Of a DNA stretch of 64,000 bases, positions 51,882-60,582 are shown piece after piece; within the stretch, counting starts at the first letter, position 1; the number at the start of each line of letters is the position of its first letter. The notes below the pieces were generated by a model. The model did no database searches, was not told the origin of the DNA, and was given only the letters and a program-made list of their open reading frames with translations. Both the position numbers and the translations under genes were made by a program. Source of the stretch: Bacteroidia bacterium (GTDB lineage: Bacteria; Bacteroidota; Bacteroidia; Flavobacteriales; Flavobacteriaceae). Location of the stretch: the NCBI GenBank assembly GCA_030427985.1, contig JAUIBH010000001.1:1-64000 (forward strand), in the 5' to 3' direction.

Positions 51882-53717
51882 TTAGAAGCTCCATATCCAT
51901 GGAACCAATAATAGTGTTGCCAAAAAGAACAGGAGAAGCAGGGGTCCTCCCACTTTTACATAATCCACAAATTTGTACCCACCCGCCGCCATTACCATAG
52001 CATTGGTGGTTGTACCCACTGGAGTTAAAAAAGCTGTTGAGGCACTAACCGCAACTGCTATCATGAATGGCTTCGGTGAAACGCCCAACGTCATTGAGGC
52101 CATAATAGCAATGGGTGCCATTAAAACTGCCGTGGCTGAGTTGTTAATGGCCTGACTGAACGCCGCGGTCAGTAAAAAAATGCCCGCCAAAAGTGCTGAT
52201 GGGTGTATGGCTCCCAAGCTCTCCACCAAACTATTGGCTGCCAATTGGGCCACTCCTGTCTTTTGCAAGGCCAACCCCATGGGAATCATCGCTGCTATCA
52301 TCACCACGCTGGTCCAGCTGATGCCTTTGTATGCTTTGGAGATGGGCACACAGCCCGTCAACATCATAATTCCAGCACAAATCAAAGCTGCAATGGCTCC
52401 CGGAAGCACATTGAGCACCAAAAGCAGCACCATCAAAATCAAGGTGCCCAGGGCGATATAACTTCTCGGGGTAAGGACGTCCACATTTTTGGCCAGCGCC
52501 TCTGGGCTTCCCGAAATCACTAAATTTTCATACATCGATGTAAGCCCTTCAATATTATCCCACTGGCCCCGAATGATGAATGCGTCCCCAGCTTCAATCT
52601 TAATTAATCCTCCTAAGGGTCTATTATGCCTCGATGCCGCCAATAACTGTATTCCAGCCTGCTTTAAGTAGTGCCCGAGTGGAATTGTTTTTCCAACAAA
52701 AACCGAGTTTGGGGTAATAATCATTTCGGCCATACCCACTTCTTGATTGATCAACTCTCTTTTAAGGGTATCTTTTTCTGGTTTCCAAGGAACGACTCCC
52801 AAATGAAATTTCAATATCAGTTTATCTACATCTTCTGCCTCTCCCTTTACCGTAATGATATCGTGATAGCGCATATCGGTATCAGGTCCTGGCATTTCTA
52901 CAAACTGAGGGATGCCTTGCAATGGATTGGGATGCCTTCGCTTCAACCGCATTACAGATACCTTATGGGTTTCTTCAAAGTCCCAATCACCCATATTGGT
53001 ATTAATCAATTGGGACATAGACCGAATCCGCAAGCGATACATATTATCTCCAATACTGTAATTTTTGATCCACTTGTGCATCTCTTGGTCTATGGCCGTA
53101 GGTTTATTTTCGGTACGATGACTAGGGAGCAGTTTGTATCCCAGGTATCGGAAATAAAAAATGGAAATAATCAATAAAGGAATACCAATCAGTCCAAATT
53201 CAAAGAACGAAAATCCTGAAATGCCATTTTCCTCCAATGCATTGCTCACAATAATATTGGGCGGGGTTCCGGTTAGAGTGAGCAACCCACCCGTATTTGA
53301 TCCAAAAGCTACAGGTATCAATAATTTTGAAGGCAATGTACCTGCATTCCAAGCTGCGGTGACCGTAACTGGCAATAAAGCAGCTACTGTTCCCGTATTG
53401 CTCACAAAGCCAGAAAGCAAACTGGAGCCCAAGGTGATTATGACCAACAACTTGGGGACACTTTTTTTTGCCCACTTCACAAACCACTGCCCTGCAACCG
53501 CTGTCCAACCGGTTCTTGAAAGTCCTTCACCGATAATAAACAAGGCCGCAATCATTATCACTGTTGGGTTGCTAAAACCGGTTAGGGTTTCCCCAATATC
53601 CAATATACCGGTCAAGTAGAGCGAAAGCATGGCCATCAGGGCCACCACATCTGGGGGAAACTTCCCCCAAACAAACAGTATAATTGTAATACCCAATATT
53701 ACCAGCAGTGGCAGCAT
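51882..53717 (-). CDS. SLC13/DASS-type anion permease with TrkA-C domains
   Basis: A 611-residue inner-membrane carrier of the divalent anion:sodium symporter superfamily. Two membrane halves (about 1-195 and 425-611) flank two soluble RCK/TrkA-C domains (about 225-310 and 315-400). SNTGTVAALLPV in the first half and NNSATAVLMAPIA in the second are the paired substrate loops. Likely substrates are dicarboxylates such as succinate, or sulfate. Its place between usp and pckA favours dicarboxylate exchange, by inference. Confidence 0.9.
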   Translation of the reverse strand: MLPLLVILGITIILFVWGKFPPDVVALMAMLSLYLTGILDIGETLTGFSNPTVIMIAALFIIGEGLSRTGWTAVAGQWFVKWAKKSVPKLLVIITLGSSLLSGFVSNTGTVAALLPVTVTAAWNAGTLPSKLLIPVAFGSNTGGLLTLTGTPPNIIVSNALEENGISGFSFFEFGLIGIPLLIISIFYFRYLGYKLLPSHRTENKPTAIDQEMHKWIKNYSIGDNMYRLRIRSMSQLINTNMGDWDFEETHKVSVMRLKRRHPNPLQGIPQFVEMPGPDTDMRYHDIITVKGEAEDVDKLILKFHLGVVPWKPEKDTLKRELINQEVGMAEMIITPNSVFVGKTIPLGHYLKQAGIQLLAASRHNRPLGGLIKIEAGDAFIIRGQWDNIEGLTSMYENLVISGSPEALAKNVDVLTPRSYIALGTLILMVLLLVLNVLPGAIAALICAGIMMLTGCVPISKAYKGISWTSVVMIAAMIPMGLALQKTGVAQLAANSLVESLGAIHPSALLAGIFLLTAAFSQAINNSATAVLMAPIAIMASMTLGVSPKPFMIAVAVSASTAFLTPVGTTTNAMVMAAGGYKFVDYVKVGGPLLLLFFLATLLLVPWIWSF

Positions 53718-53745
53718 GCTTTCTTATTGAATCGGGGTTATTGTA

Positions 53746-54537
53746 TCAGTCCAATGCCAGGACCGGAATCTCTGAATGCAGTGTCAACAGTTTTGTTAAA
53801 CGTCCTTCTGATGGAGTGCTTTTTTCAGTATGGTTTCTGGGCAAAATGGCCAGCATATCAATGTTCTTTTCATTGATGTATTCCAAAATACCTTGTTCCA
53901 CATCTTGGTTTTTGTTGAATGTATGTTCTACATAAAAATGCTCCAAGTAGTATTCCAACAAGTTCTCTGTACTGTCCACTACAGATTCCTCATCGTAAAC
54001 AGATTCCTTGTAAATGGTCAATACATGGACTTTGGAGTCAAAAGTTCGGGCAATATCCAAAAGGGTTGTCAACACCTCTTTGTCGTCAATTTTTTCACCA
54101 CCCATCACCAGGGCAATGTCCGCTGGCTCTTTGATGTTGCATCCGTAAGGAATGGAAATCACTGGGCAGTTGGCATCCAATACCAATCTAGAAGTGTTTG
54201 TAATGGCCTCATCGGTGATTTTGTCCCCCATAGTTCCCATCATGATCAAATCTGCATTACTTTCCTCTTCCACTTTTAAGATGGTACTGATCAAATCTCC
54301 GGTAGCAGTTTGTAAATCAGGGGCAACCTTCAATCTTACATTGAAGGATTCTACCACTTTTGCAAAATCTTTCTTCAATTCATCTTCTTCAGCTTTACTG
54401 GTCGGCATTACACCAACGTATAGAGCCAAAATGGTGATAGGCCTGTCTGGACCCACAAAATTGACTGCGTATTCCAATCCGTTTAGAGATGCCTCCGAAA
54501 AATCGAAAGGGACTACTATTTTTTTAATATTGCTCAT
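53746..54537 (-). CDS. Universal stress protein, two-domain
   Basis: A 263-residue protein of two UspA-like domains (about 1-135 and 140-263). The first begins KIVVPFDFSEASLNGLEYA and ends near NADLIMMGT, with a degenerate nucleotide site. The second keeps DMLAILPRNH. It heads a tight same-direction run usp, SLC13, pckA, pfk, and has the best FNR/CRP-like site of the window directly upstream (54603-54614). Such proteins help survival in stasis and low oxygen. Confidence 0.93.
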   Translation of the reverse strand: MSNIKKIVVPFDFSEASLNGLEYAVNFVGPDRPITILALYVGVMPTSKAEEDELKKDFAKVVESFNVRLKVAPDLQTATGDLISTILKVEEESNADLIMMGTMGDKITDEAITNTSRLVLDANCPVISIPYGCNIKEPADIALVMGGEKIDDKEVLTTLLDIARTFDSKVHVLTIYKESVYDEESVVDSTENLLEYYLEHFYVEHTFNKNQDVEQGILEYINEKNIDMLAILPRNHTEKSTPSEGRLTKLLTLHSEIPVLALD

Positions 54538-54571
54538 ACCTCAAATTTTAAATTATTCAAAACTTTCATTT

Positions 54572-54615
54572 CAAAAGTAGAGTCGCCCCATGACCTAAAA
54601 TATGACGGAAGTCAG
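54572..54615 (-). promoter_or_regulatory. usp-SLC13-pckA-pfk promoter with FNR/CRP-like site
   Basis: Minus-strand TGACTTCCGTCA (54603-54614), perfect half-sites, with its centre 29.5 bp upstream of a perfect TAnnTTTG box, TACTTTTG (54572-54579). The leader to the ATG is about 29 bases. Confidence 0.85.
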
Positions 54616-54731
54616 GTTTCTAACTTTTAATCCATATTAACAAAAAATCTCCCTATTTAAAAGCGTCTAGCGTTATTTTTTGAAATCATAATAGTTATAT
54701 TTAAAATCAACAAAAGAATGTTAGTTTAACT

Positions 54732-55691
54732 ATGGATATTGTAATAGGTGTGGACATTGGCGGCACTAAAACCAAGATAGGCCTTGTTGATAAAAACGGG
54801 GAGTGCCTTGAAAAAACTTTTTTTAGAACCAGGGACTTTCCAAACCTTAACGACTATTTGAACCAAATCAAGAGTAAATCGGACGAACTCATCCAAAAAA
54901 TAGGGAATGAAGTAAATGTTTTGGGATGTGGCATTGGAGCTCCCAATGCTTCAAGTAAAAATGGAACTATTGAGAATGCCAGTAATTTAATCTGGAAAGA
55001 CAGTGTACCCATTCTCAAAAAATTACAAGAGCGCATGCCCATGCCCATGCGCATCATGAATGATGCAAGTGCGGCAGCCCTAGGCGAAATGCTCTTTGGC
55101 GGCGCTAAAAACATGACCGATTTTATTGTGATCACCTTGGGTACCGGATTTGGCGCCGGTATTGTGGCCAATGGCCAATTGATAGACGGGTACGATGGTT
55201 TTGCCGGGGAGTTGGGCCATGTGGACATGACCCTGGGCGATGGTCGATTGACCGGGCTTGGCGTCCGAGGTGGGTTGGAAGCCTATGTATCTGCAACTGG
55301 CTTAAAACGTACCATTATGTATATGTTGAGCAAGTATACAGTAGATAGCAGGTTCAGGAGTGTAGCTTATAATGACCTGCATGGGGAAGATATTACCAAA
55401 GCGGCAGAAGAAGGTGACGAGATTGCTTTAAAGGCATTTGATTATACAGCTAAAGTAATGGGATTGGCCTTGGCCAACTTTACTGCGTTTACCCAACCCG
55501 AAGCTTTTATTTTAATGGGGGGGCTAACCAATAGTGGAAAATGGATCATGGAGCCCTTGGAAAAGTATTTCAATGCCAACCTTCTGGAAGTATATAAGGG
55601 CAAGGTAAAACTTATGTACTCTCAAATGGAGGGCAAAACCGCGGCCATCTGCGGAGCTGCGGCGTTAATATGGGAAAATCAAAAAAAGTAG
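54732..55691 (+). CDS. ROK family sugar kinase lacking zinc cysteines
   Basis: A 319-residue ROK protein, probably a glucokinase or related hexose kinase. DIGGTKTKIGLVD at the N-terminus binds phosphate, Asp111 (MNDASAAALGE) is the catalytic base, GTGFGAG is at 137-143, and E160 and H163 (ELGHVDM) fit sugar binding. The zinc motif of most ROK proteins, CxCGxxGCxE, is replaced by a cysteine-free stretch TGLGVRGGLE (174-183). There is no DNA-binding domain, so it is an enzyme and not a repressor. It is divergent from usp. Confidence 0.9.
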   Translation: MDIVIGVDIGGTKTKIGLVDKNGECLEKTFFRTRDFPNLNDYLNQIKSKSDELIQKIGNEVNVLGCGIGAPNASSKNGTIENASNLIWKDSVPILKKLQERMPMPMRIMNDASAAALGEMLFGGAKNMTDFIVITLGTGFGAGIVANGQLIDGYDGFAGELGHVDMTLGDGRLTGLGVRGGLEAYVSATGLKRTIMYMLSKYTVDSRFRSVAYNDLHGEDITKAAEEGDEIALKAFDYTAKVMGLALANFTAFTQPEAFILMGGLTNSGKWIMEPLEKYFNANLLEVYKGKVKLMYSQMEGKTAAICGAAALIWENQKK

Positions 55692-55728
55692 TTGAATACC
55701 AACATATGACATTGTTTTATACCAATTG

Positions 55729-55772
55729 CTGACAACTATCATACTTTTTTAAAGGATTTAGAACAAAACTTT
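55729..55772 (+). promoter_or_regulatory. DUF2490 gene promoter with FNR/CRP-like site
   Basis: TGACAACTATCA (55729-55740), one half-site mismatch, has its centre 30.5 bp upstream of AAACTTTG (55765-55772), one off TAnnTTTG. This is the weakest of the six. The leader is about 22 bases. Confidence 0.6.
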
Positions 55773-55799
55773 GTACTCCAACCTTCAAAGCCGTAAAGT

Positions 55800-56513
55800 A
55801 TGGGGTATACAAAGTGTCATTTCAGCGTACTTTGTTCAGTTGTATTCCTAATTGCTTCCCAAAACTGCCTTTATGGCCAAGGTTTGAGTGAACACCAACC
55901 TGGTTCATGGTTTGTCCTCTCCGGAAACACAAAAATTCACGAGCAATGGAGCATTCCCACCGTTGCAATTATAAAGAACAATACCATTTGGGAAAACTAT
56001 GGATTCTCTTTCCTACGGACCGGAGCATCATTCAACCTTAATGCCTCATCAACATTTACCGGGGGAATGGCCTTCTTAAATATGAACAGTTACAGCGACA
56101 CTCCATCGCCAAAAAATAGCAGTCAATTTTGGATTTATGGAGAATATAGTCTAAAAACCAAGCTAAGAAAGGGCACCATTGCCCAAAGATGGCGCTTGGA
56201 GAATTGTAGGCCCATCCATTCTGAAAATGCCACTCCAAATAACCGAGTCCGGTATCGTCTGCAATTTGTAAGACCCGTGCACAAGAACGTTTATTTTAAA
56301 TGCTATAATGAAATCATTTTAAATCTAGAGGAAGAAACCTTCAACCAAAACCGATTCTTTATTGGAATGGGACAAAGCTTGACCCCTTCCTTAAAAATGG
56401 ATATTGGTTATTTAAACCGACAATTTTCAGCATTTAGAGAAGACATGATTCAGATTGGGGTTTCATTCAATATTGACCTTACCAAAAAGGACCTTGCCCT
56501 ATTATCTGACTAA
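55800..56513 (+). CDS. DUF2490 outer-membrane protein
   Basis: A 237-residue secreted protein with a signal peptide (about 1-25, ending near LYGQG). The mature part matches the DUF2490 pattern: SEHQPGSWFVLSGNTKI, then WRLENCRP with RYRLQFVRP and a C-terminal strand IGVSFNIDL. It is thought to be a small outer-membrane barrel; no substrate is known. The FNR-like site upstream puts it in the low-oxygen group, and a TonB gene with the same kind of promoter follows. Confidence 0.9.
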   Translation: MGYTKCHFSVLCSVVFLIASQNCLYGQGLSEHQPGSWFVLSGNTKIHEQWSIPTVAIIKNNTIWENYGFSFLRTGASFNLNASSTFTGGMAFLNMNSYSDTPSPKNSSQFWIYGEYSLKTKLRKGTIAQRWRLENCRPIHSENATPNNRVRYRLQFVRPVHKNVYFKCYNEIILNLEEETFNQNRFFIGMGQSLTPSLKMDIGYLNRQFSAFREDMIQIGVSFNIDLTKKDLALLSD

Positions 56514-56545
56514 GAACAATAAATTTCACACTGTTTTTTGCAACC

Positions 56546-56588
56546 TGACTATTATCATGTTTTTTGGCTAATCGCCTAACTATCTTTA
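56546..56588 (+). promoter_or_regulatory. tonB promoter with FNR/CRP-like site
   Basis: TGACTATTATCA (56546-56557) has its centre 29.5 bp upstream of TATCTTTA (56581-56588). The leader is about 17 bases. Confidence 0.75.
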
Positions 56589-56610
56589 TAACAATTAAAT
56601 AGTAAAAGTC

Positions 56611-57336
56611 ATGAAACCAAAAAAGAACCCAAACGCAGAAATAGGGCGCAATAGCAGCCTTTATTTTATGATAGGCCTCGCCTCGGTCTTGTTCCTTACA
56701 TGGCAATCATTGGAAGTGAAATTTTATGAGAAGGACTCCAAGGTTTCAGAAGTTGTTGAAGTAATGGATGACCTTAAAGAAGATGTGCCTGTTACAGAAA
56801 TGTTACGTACCACTCCACCCCCTCCTCCTCCATCTGCACCGGATGTGATAGAAATTGTAGAGGATGTTGAAGAGGTTGAGGAAACCCTTATAGAAAGTAC
56901 AGAGAGCAGTCAAGAAACCTATATTGAAGATGCCATTGTAAACGTTGATGACGTTAATGTGGAAGAGGTTGAAGAAGAAATTGCCGTACCTTTTGCAATT
57001 ATTGAATATGTTCCTGTTTTTCCTGGATGCGAGATTTACAAAACCCAAGAGGAGCGCAAAGCTTGCTTTAATGAAAAAGTAAAAGAACATGTAAGGAACA
57101 ACTTTAGGTATCCTCCCAGTGCACTGGAAATGAAAATTACCGGAAGGGTCTATGTGCAGTTTGTAATTGATTCCAATGGCAACGTAACCGATATCCAAAA
57201 AAGAGGTCCAGACCGACTATTGGAAGAAGAAGCTGTTAGGATCATTGCTTCACTACCCAATGTAAAACCTGGGGAGCAACGTGGAAAACCCGTAGGTGTC
57301 AAATACAGCATTCCCATTAACTTTATAGTGGAATAA
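56611..57336 (+). CDS. TonB family energy transducer
   Basis: A 241-residue TonB protein. One N-terminal membrane helix (about 17-34) is followed by a Pro-rich stretch (PPPPPPSAP, near 68-77), an acidic Glu/Val-rich linker (about 78-125) and the TonB C-terminal domain (about 150-241), which grips outer-membrane receptors. CEIYKTQEERKACFNEKV before the domain is usual in Bacteroidetes. The exbB-exbD motor genes lie 24 kb away. The FNR-like promoter suggests this paralog serves low-oxygen uptake. Confidence 0.94.
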   Translation: MKPKKNPNAEIGRNSSLYFMIGLASVLFLTWQSLEVKFYEKDSKVSEVVEVMDDLKEDVPVTEMLRTTPPPPPPSAPDVIEIVEDVEEVEETLIESTESSQETYIEDAIVNVDDVNVEEVEEEIAVPFAIIEYVPVFPGCEIYKTQEERKACFNEKVKEHVRNNFRYPPSALEMKITGRVYVQFVIDSNGNVTDIQKRGPDRLLEEEAVRIIASLPNVKPGEQRGKPVGVKYSIPINFIVE

Positions 57337-57355
57337 TTTTAAACTAAAAACAAGG

Positions 57356-57385
57356 AAAGAGGCTCAAAGAATTTTGAGCCTCTTT
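57356..57385. terminator. Bidirectional terminator
   Basis: Stem AAAGAGGCTCAAA/TTTTGAGCCTCTTT flanked by A and T runs lies between the convergent tonB and aspartoacylase-like genes. Confidence 0.88.
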
Positions 57386-57390
57386 TTTAT

Positions 57391-58581
57391 CTAGAACCAG
57401 CCGGTATTTTTATATTCATTGTTTCTGGAGGCAATTTCCCTGCTTTTGACCACCAAATGGGTCTCATCAAACTGTCTGGCCCTGTACCCCAACAAGTGAA
57501 AAATGGATTTCGCCATGAAACGGGCAATTCTTTGGTCTACGATGAGGGTATCTTTTTGCTTCGATTTCCATTGTACACCAGGGAGTTTTACTAAGAGGTG
57601 GTCCACTTTAAAACGTCTCAACTCTTTTGACAACCACAATAAAAACTTGGGTATGGGCCTGATAAAATAAAACCCCTCCCCCCCTTGATCTTGGTACAAG
57701 GGCATAAAAATCTGTCTTTTTTTTCTGGTTTTTATCAAGGTTCCGTTGCTCACGGCAATTTCCGTTCTCTTAGGTATCTCTTGAAAGTTCACGAATCCAG
57801 GAAACATTTTAAATCTGTCCTTTGGCCCAATGGTATGTTGATGGTAGATTTCGAAGAACTTATGGCTTGCACCATCAAAGCTGGTCAATCCATGCCCATC
57901 ACTTTTTAAAGTAGGGGCCACATTGGTCAGTTGTAGGGTAAACGCAATAAAATCAATACAATTTTCCACCGCTTTCCTGTCATCATGCTGACCACTTTCA
58001 AAACCCAAAGACACGTAACCCAATTCATTGATGTAACTCAATAAAGCCCCTTCAAGGTATTCTTCAATCCCCAAAATAATGGGTAGTGGATAGTTAGATG
58101 CATATTTTCGGTTCAACAGACTATCATTCAACACAATAAATGGTGTCGTATCGCTGGAGGTGGTGTGCAAATCAATAAAATAAAAGGGAGGTGTTCCTTC
58201 TTTTAAAATGGCTTTAAGGACACCATAAAGAGCGTTTAGCTCCTTTTCTTCTTCAACATCCGTTTGCTCTTTAGCAAGTATTTTTTTTATACGTTCTGGA
58301 AACCAAATGCGATTTAAATCCACCGTCTGGAAACGAACATGTTTGTTGAGTGCACCTAGGTTCCCAGCAATGGCATAAATCTCACCTGTTATACCTGTAC
58401 TCTGTGATTTAAGGGCCTTAAAAACCTTTTTCAATGCAAAAATTCCTGCTGGTTCATTACCATGTATTCCAGCAAAGAAAACCACCGTTGGCCCACTTGT
58501 ATTTCCCTCTAAGTGATCAATTATTCGTTCAACTTCTACTGTTTCTTTTAAATCAATATTTTGTACTTCCGGCATAATCAC
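57391..58581 (-). CDS. Succinylglutamate desuccinylase/aspartoacylase family protein
   Basis: A 396-residue zinc carboxypeptidase-like amide hydrolase. Zinc ligands are H40 and E43 in GIHGNEPAG and the His of FIDLHTTSSDT (near 147). It is longer than AstE or aspartoacylase (about 320), with an extra C-terminal domain of about 90 residues. Family members cut N-acyl amino acids. Its start overlaps the stop of the glutamate-cysteine-ligase-like gene by four bases, so the two proteins likely act on related amide compounds. Confidence 0.9.
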   Translation of the reverse strand: MIMPEVQNIDLKETVEVERIIDHLEGNTSGPTVVFFAGIHGNEPAGIFALKKVFKALKSQSTGITGEIYAIAGNLGALNKHVRFQTVDLNRIWFPERIKKILAKEQTDVEEEKELNALYGVLKAILKEGTPPFYFIDLHTTSSDTTPFIVLNDSLLNRKYASNYPLPIILGIEEYLEGALLSYINELGYVSLGFESGQHDDRKAVENCIDFIAFTLQLTNVAPTLKSDGHGLTSFDGASHKFFEIYHQHTIGPKDRFKMFPGFVNFQEIPKRTEIAVSNGTLIKTRKKRQIFMPLYQDQGGEGFYFIRPIPKFLLWLSKELRRFKVDHLLVKLPGVQWKSKQKDTLIVDQRIARFMAKSIFHLLGYRARQFDETHLVVKSREIASRNNEYKNTGWF

Positions 58582-60422
58582 AGGTCAACTTTGCTTATAA
58601 TTCCAACCACATTGGAGCCCACACAAACCGGTAGGCATCCTATTTGATGCTCTTTCATGATTTTTTTGGCTGTTTTAATTTCAGTTTTGGGCTGTACCGT
58701 TATTACATTTTTTATCATAATATCAGACACTCGCGCTCCATTTATGTCGATTTTCCCCAATTTTTCAATGTGGCTCCAGGTCAACAAGCCCACCAACTCC
58801 CCTTTGGTGTTCTCAACGGGCAGATGATGGATGTTGTTCCACTGCATGATGGAGATGGCCAAATTGGCAAAATCATCCTCATACAATTTCATAAGTCTGG
58901 TGGACATAATTTGCCCCACCCAATTAAAAGACTCCCTTTTCTGGGCAATTCCCTCAATTGATGGCCACTCGTGAACCGGTTTATCTGATTTTTGGTTTAT
59001 ATACATGGCTTTGGTCAACTGCACCAACGCACTGTCCTGTTTCATCTGTTTCCTGAGTTCCCTGTAGTTTCTTATTTGCCATTCTGCTCCCGTGCCCAAA
59101 CGAACCCTGGTCTCCACTATACCCAATAGGTTTTGAATGTCCCTATCGTCAATGTTTATCTTTTTCAACCCTTCATAAGCTATGGGAAGTAGTTCGCCCA
59201 GTACCAATTTTTTTAGGGTAACGGGCCTGCCCAGCCATGTAAAGACCGTTTGTCTTCCGTTCATAGCCGATTTTATGAAATTAAGTTTGGCCTCCCTGAA
59301 ATCCATAATAGCGGGCATATCATCAAACTTTTTGGGCCGTCCCACCATCAATCCCACCCAAAAGGCAAAATTGGCCATCTGGTCGGCCACTGATGGTCCA
59401 GAAGGAATGTACCGGTTCTCAATACGCAAATGAGGCTTTCCATTACCTACTCCATAACAAGGCCTGTTCCAGCGGTACACCGTACTATTGAAAAGGTGTA
59501 ATGCTTCGAGTTTTGGAATGCTTCCTTTTTCTAAAAGTTGAAGGGAGTTTTTCTCAATGGGTTTGGTCAAAACTATGCGATGGGTGGAAATATCTTCCTT
59601 AAAAATTTGAACCACCGATTCTTCCTGCCATCGTTCCCCAAAGAAAACCCTTGCCACCTGTTCTTTTACAGCATTGGTCCACTTACGAGTGTCCAAACTT
59701 TGCTGAAAAAGGGCTATACGGGTTTCCTTCCAAAGTTCTTTGCCCAAGAGCAAAGGAGAGTTGCAAGATGCTCCCAAAACAGGCCCCGCTATGGCCTGGG
59801 CCCAATTGTAACTTTTAATAAAATCTTCGGGACTGACCTGTAAATGCAGTTGAAAGCTGGTATTGCAGGCTTCAAAAAGCACCGAGTCATGGTGCAATGA
59901 TAATTCATCCACTCCCTTTATTCTGAGGGTAAAATCATCCCCCCGCCATGCCTTTAAAACATCATTTATCCTATAATATCGGGGAATGGGGGTCATAAAA
60001 TCCATGCCCAACTCATCTTTTGAAATGGTGGGCAGAATTCCGGTCAACAAGACCTTGGCGCCGTGCTTTGCTGCATAGGTTTTGGCCTTTTTCAACAATC
60101 CCTTCAGTTGCTTCTCAACAGCTGCAAAGCAATTCCCTTCAAGTTTTACCGGATCCAGATTTGCTTCCAAATTGTAGCTGGCCAGTTCAGTTGTAAAATG
60201 GGAATCGTCAATGTCCTTTATGATATCCAATGAGAGCGGAGCTGGCCTAAACTCACGGTTGATAAGGCACATTTCCTGTTCGGCCCCTATGCGTTGAATA
60301 TCATTTTCAATCATACCACCCATCATCATCAGCTCCAGAGCTCGTATGTCGTCAATTAAATGCTGAACGAACGCTTTGCGCTCTTTCTCATTAAACTTAC
60401 TGTCAGTAATATGCTCTCCCAT
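58578..60422 (-). CDS. Glutamate-cysteine-ligase-like (GCS2) protein fused to CBS domains
   Basis: A protein of about 614 residues. The large N-terminal part is a GCS2-type carboxylate-amine ligase (IGAEQEMCLI, YNLEANLDPV, SFQLHLQVSPEDFIKSYN, RIENRYIPSGPS), which joins an amino acid to an amine using ATP. The end holds two CBS domains (HHLPVENTKGELVGLLTW and VSDIMIKNVITV), which often sense adenine nucleotides. The start is uncertain: ATGs lie at 60449 and 60422. I use 60422, because the promoter box at 60452-60459 would place the RNA start near 60446, after the first ATG. Confidence 0.88.
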   Translation of the reverse strand: MGEHITDSKFNEKERKAFVQHLIDDIRALELMMMGGMIENDIQRIGAEQEMCLINREFRPAPLSLDIIKDIDDSHFTTELASYNLEANLDPVKLEGNCFAAVEKQLKGLLKKAKTYAAKHGAKVLLTGILPTISKDELGMDFMTPIPRYYRINDVLKAWRGDDFTLRIKGVDELSLHHDSVLFEACNTSFQLHLQVSPEDFIKSYNWAQAIAGPVLGASCNSPLLLGKELWKETRIALFQQSLDTRKWTNAVKEQVARVFFGERWQEESVVQIFKEDISTHRIVLTKPIEKNSLQLLEKGSIPKLEALHLFNSTVYRWNRPCYGVGNGKPHLRIENRYIPSGPSVADQMANFAFWVGLMVGRPKKFDDMPAIMDFREAKLNFIKSAMNGRQTVFTWLGRPVTLKKLVLGELLPIAYEGLKKINIDDRDIQNLLGIVETRVRLGTGAEWQIRNYRELRKQMKQDSALVQLTKAMYINQKSDKPVHEWPSIEGIAQKRESFNWVGQIMSTRLMKLYEDDFANLAISIMQWNNIHHLPVENTKGELVGLLTWSHIEKLGKIDINGARVSDIMIKNVITVQPKTEIKTAKKIMKEHQIGCLPVCVGSNVVGIISKVDL

Positions 60423-60451
60423 TGCTAAGGAAATTGAACTTTTATCCATGT

Positions 60452-60494
60452 TAAAGCTACGAAGTGCCAGAGGGCTAAAAAATGACACTTATCA
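60452..60494 (-). promoter_or_regulatory. GCS/CBS-astE promoter with FNR/CRP-like site
   Basis: The site at 60483-60494 reads TGACACTTATCA on the plus strand and acts on the minus strand. Its centre is 29.5 bp upstream of TAGCTTTA (60452-60459). Confidence 0.7.
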
Positions 60495-60514
60495 TATATG
60501 GATTTGTACCGTAC

Positions 60515-60557
60515 TGACATTTATCATGTTTTATACTGAGCCTTGCCATTAATTTTG
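60515..60557 (+). promoter_or_regulatory. hemN-usp promoter with FNR/CRP-like site
   Basis: TGACATTTATCA (60515-60526) has its centre 29.5 bp upstream of TAATTTTG (60550-60557), a perfect TAnnTTTG. The leader is about 20 bases. Confidence 0.85.
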
Positions 60558-60582
60558 GTCTTGTAATAAATTGGTATGAGTT

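Noticed and set aside
55705-55716. TGACATTGTTTT as a further FNR-like site
   Set aside because: It lacks the second half-site; the site at 55729-55740 is better.
60482-60527. The two TGAC sites between GCS/CBS and hemN as ends of an inserted element
   Set aside because: They match sites at four other promoters with the same spacing to -7 boxes, so regulation explains them.
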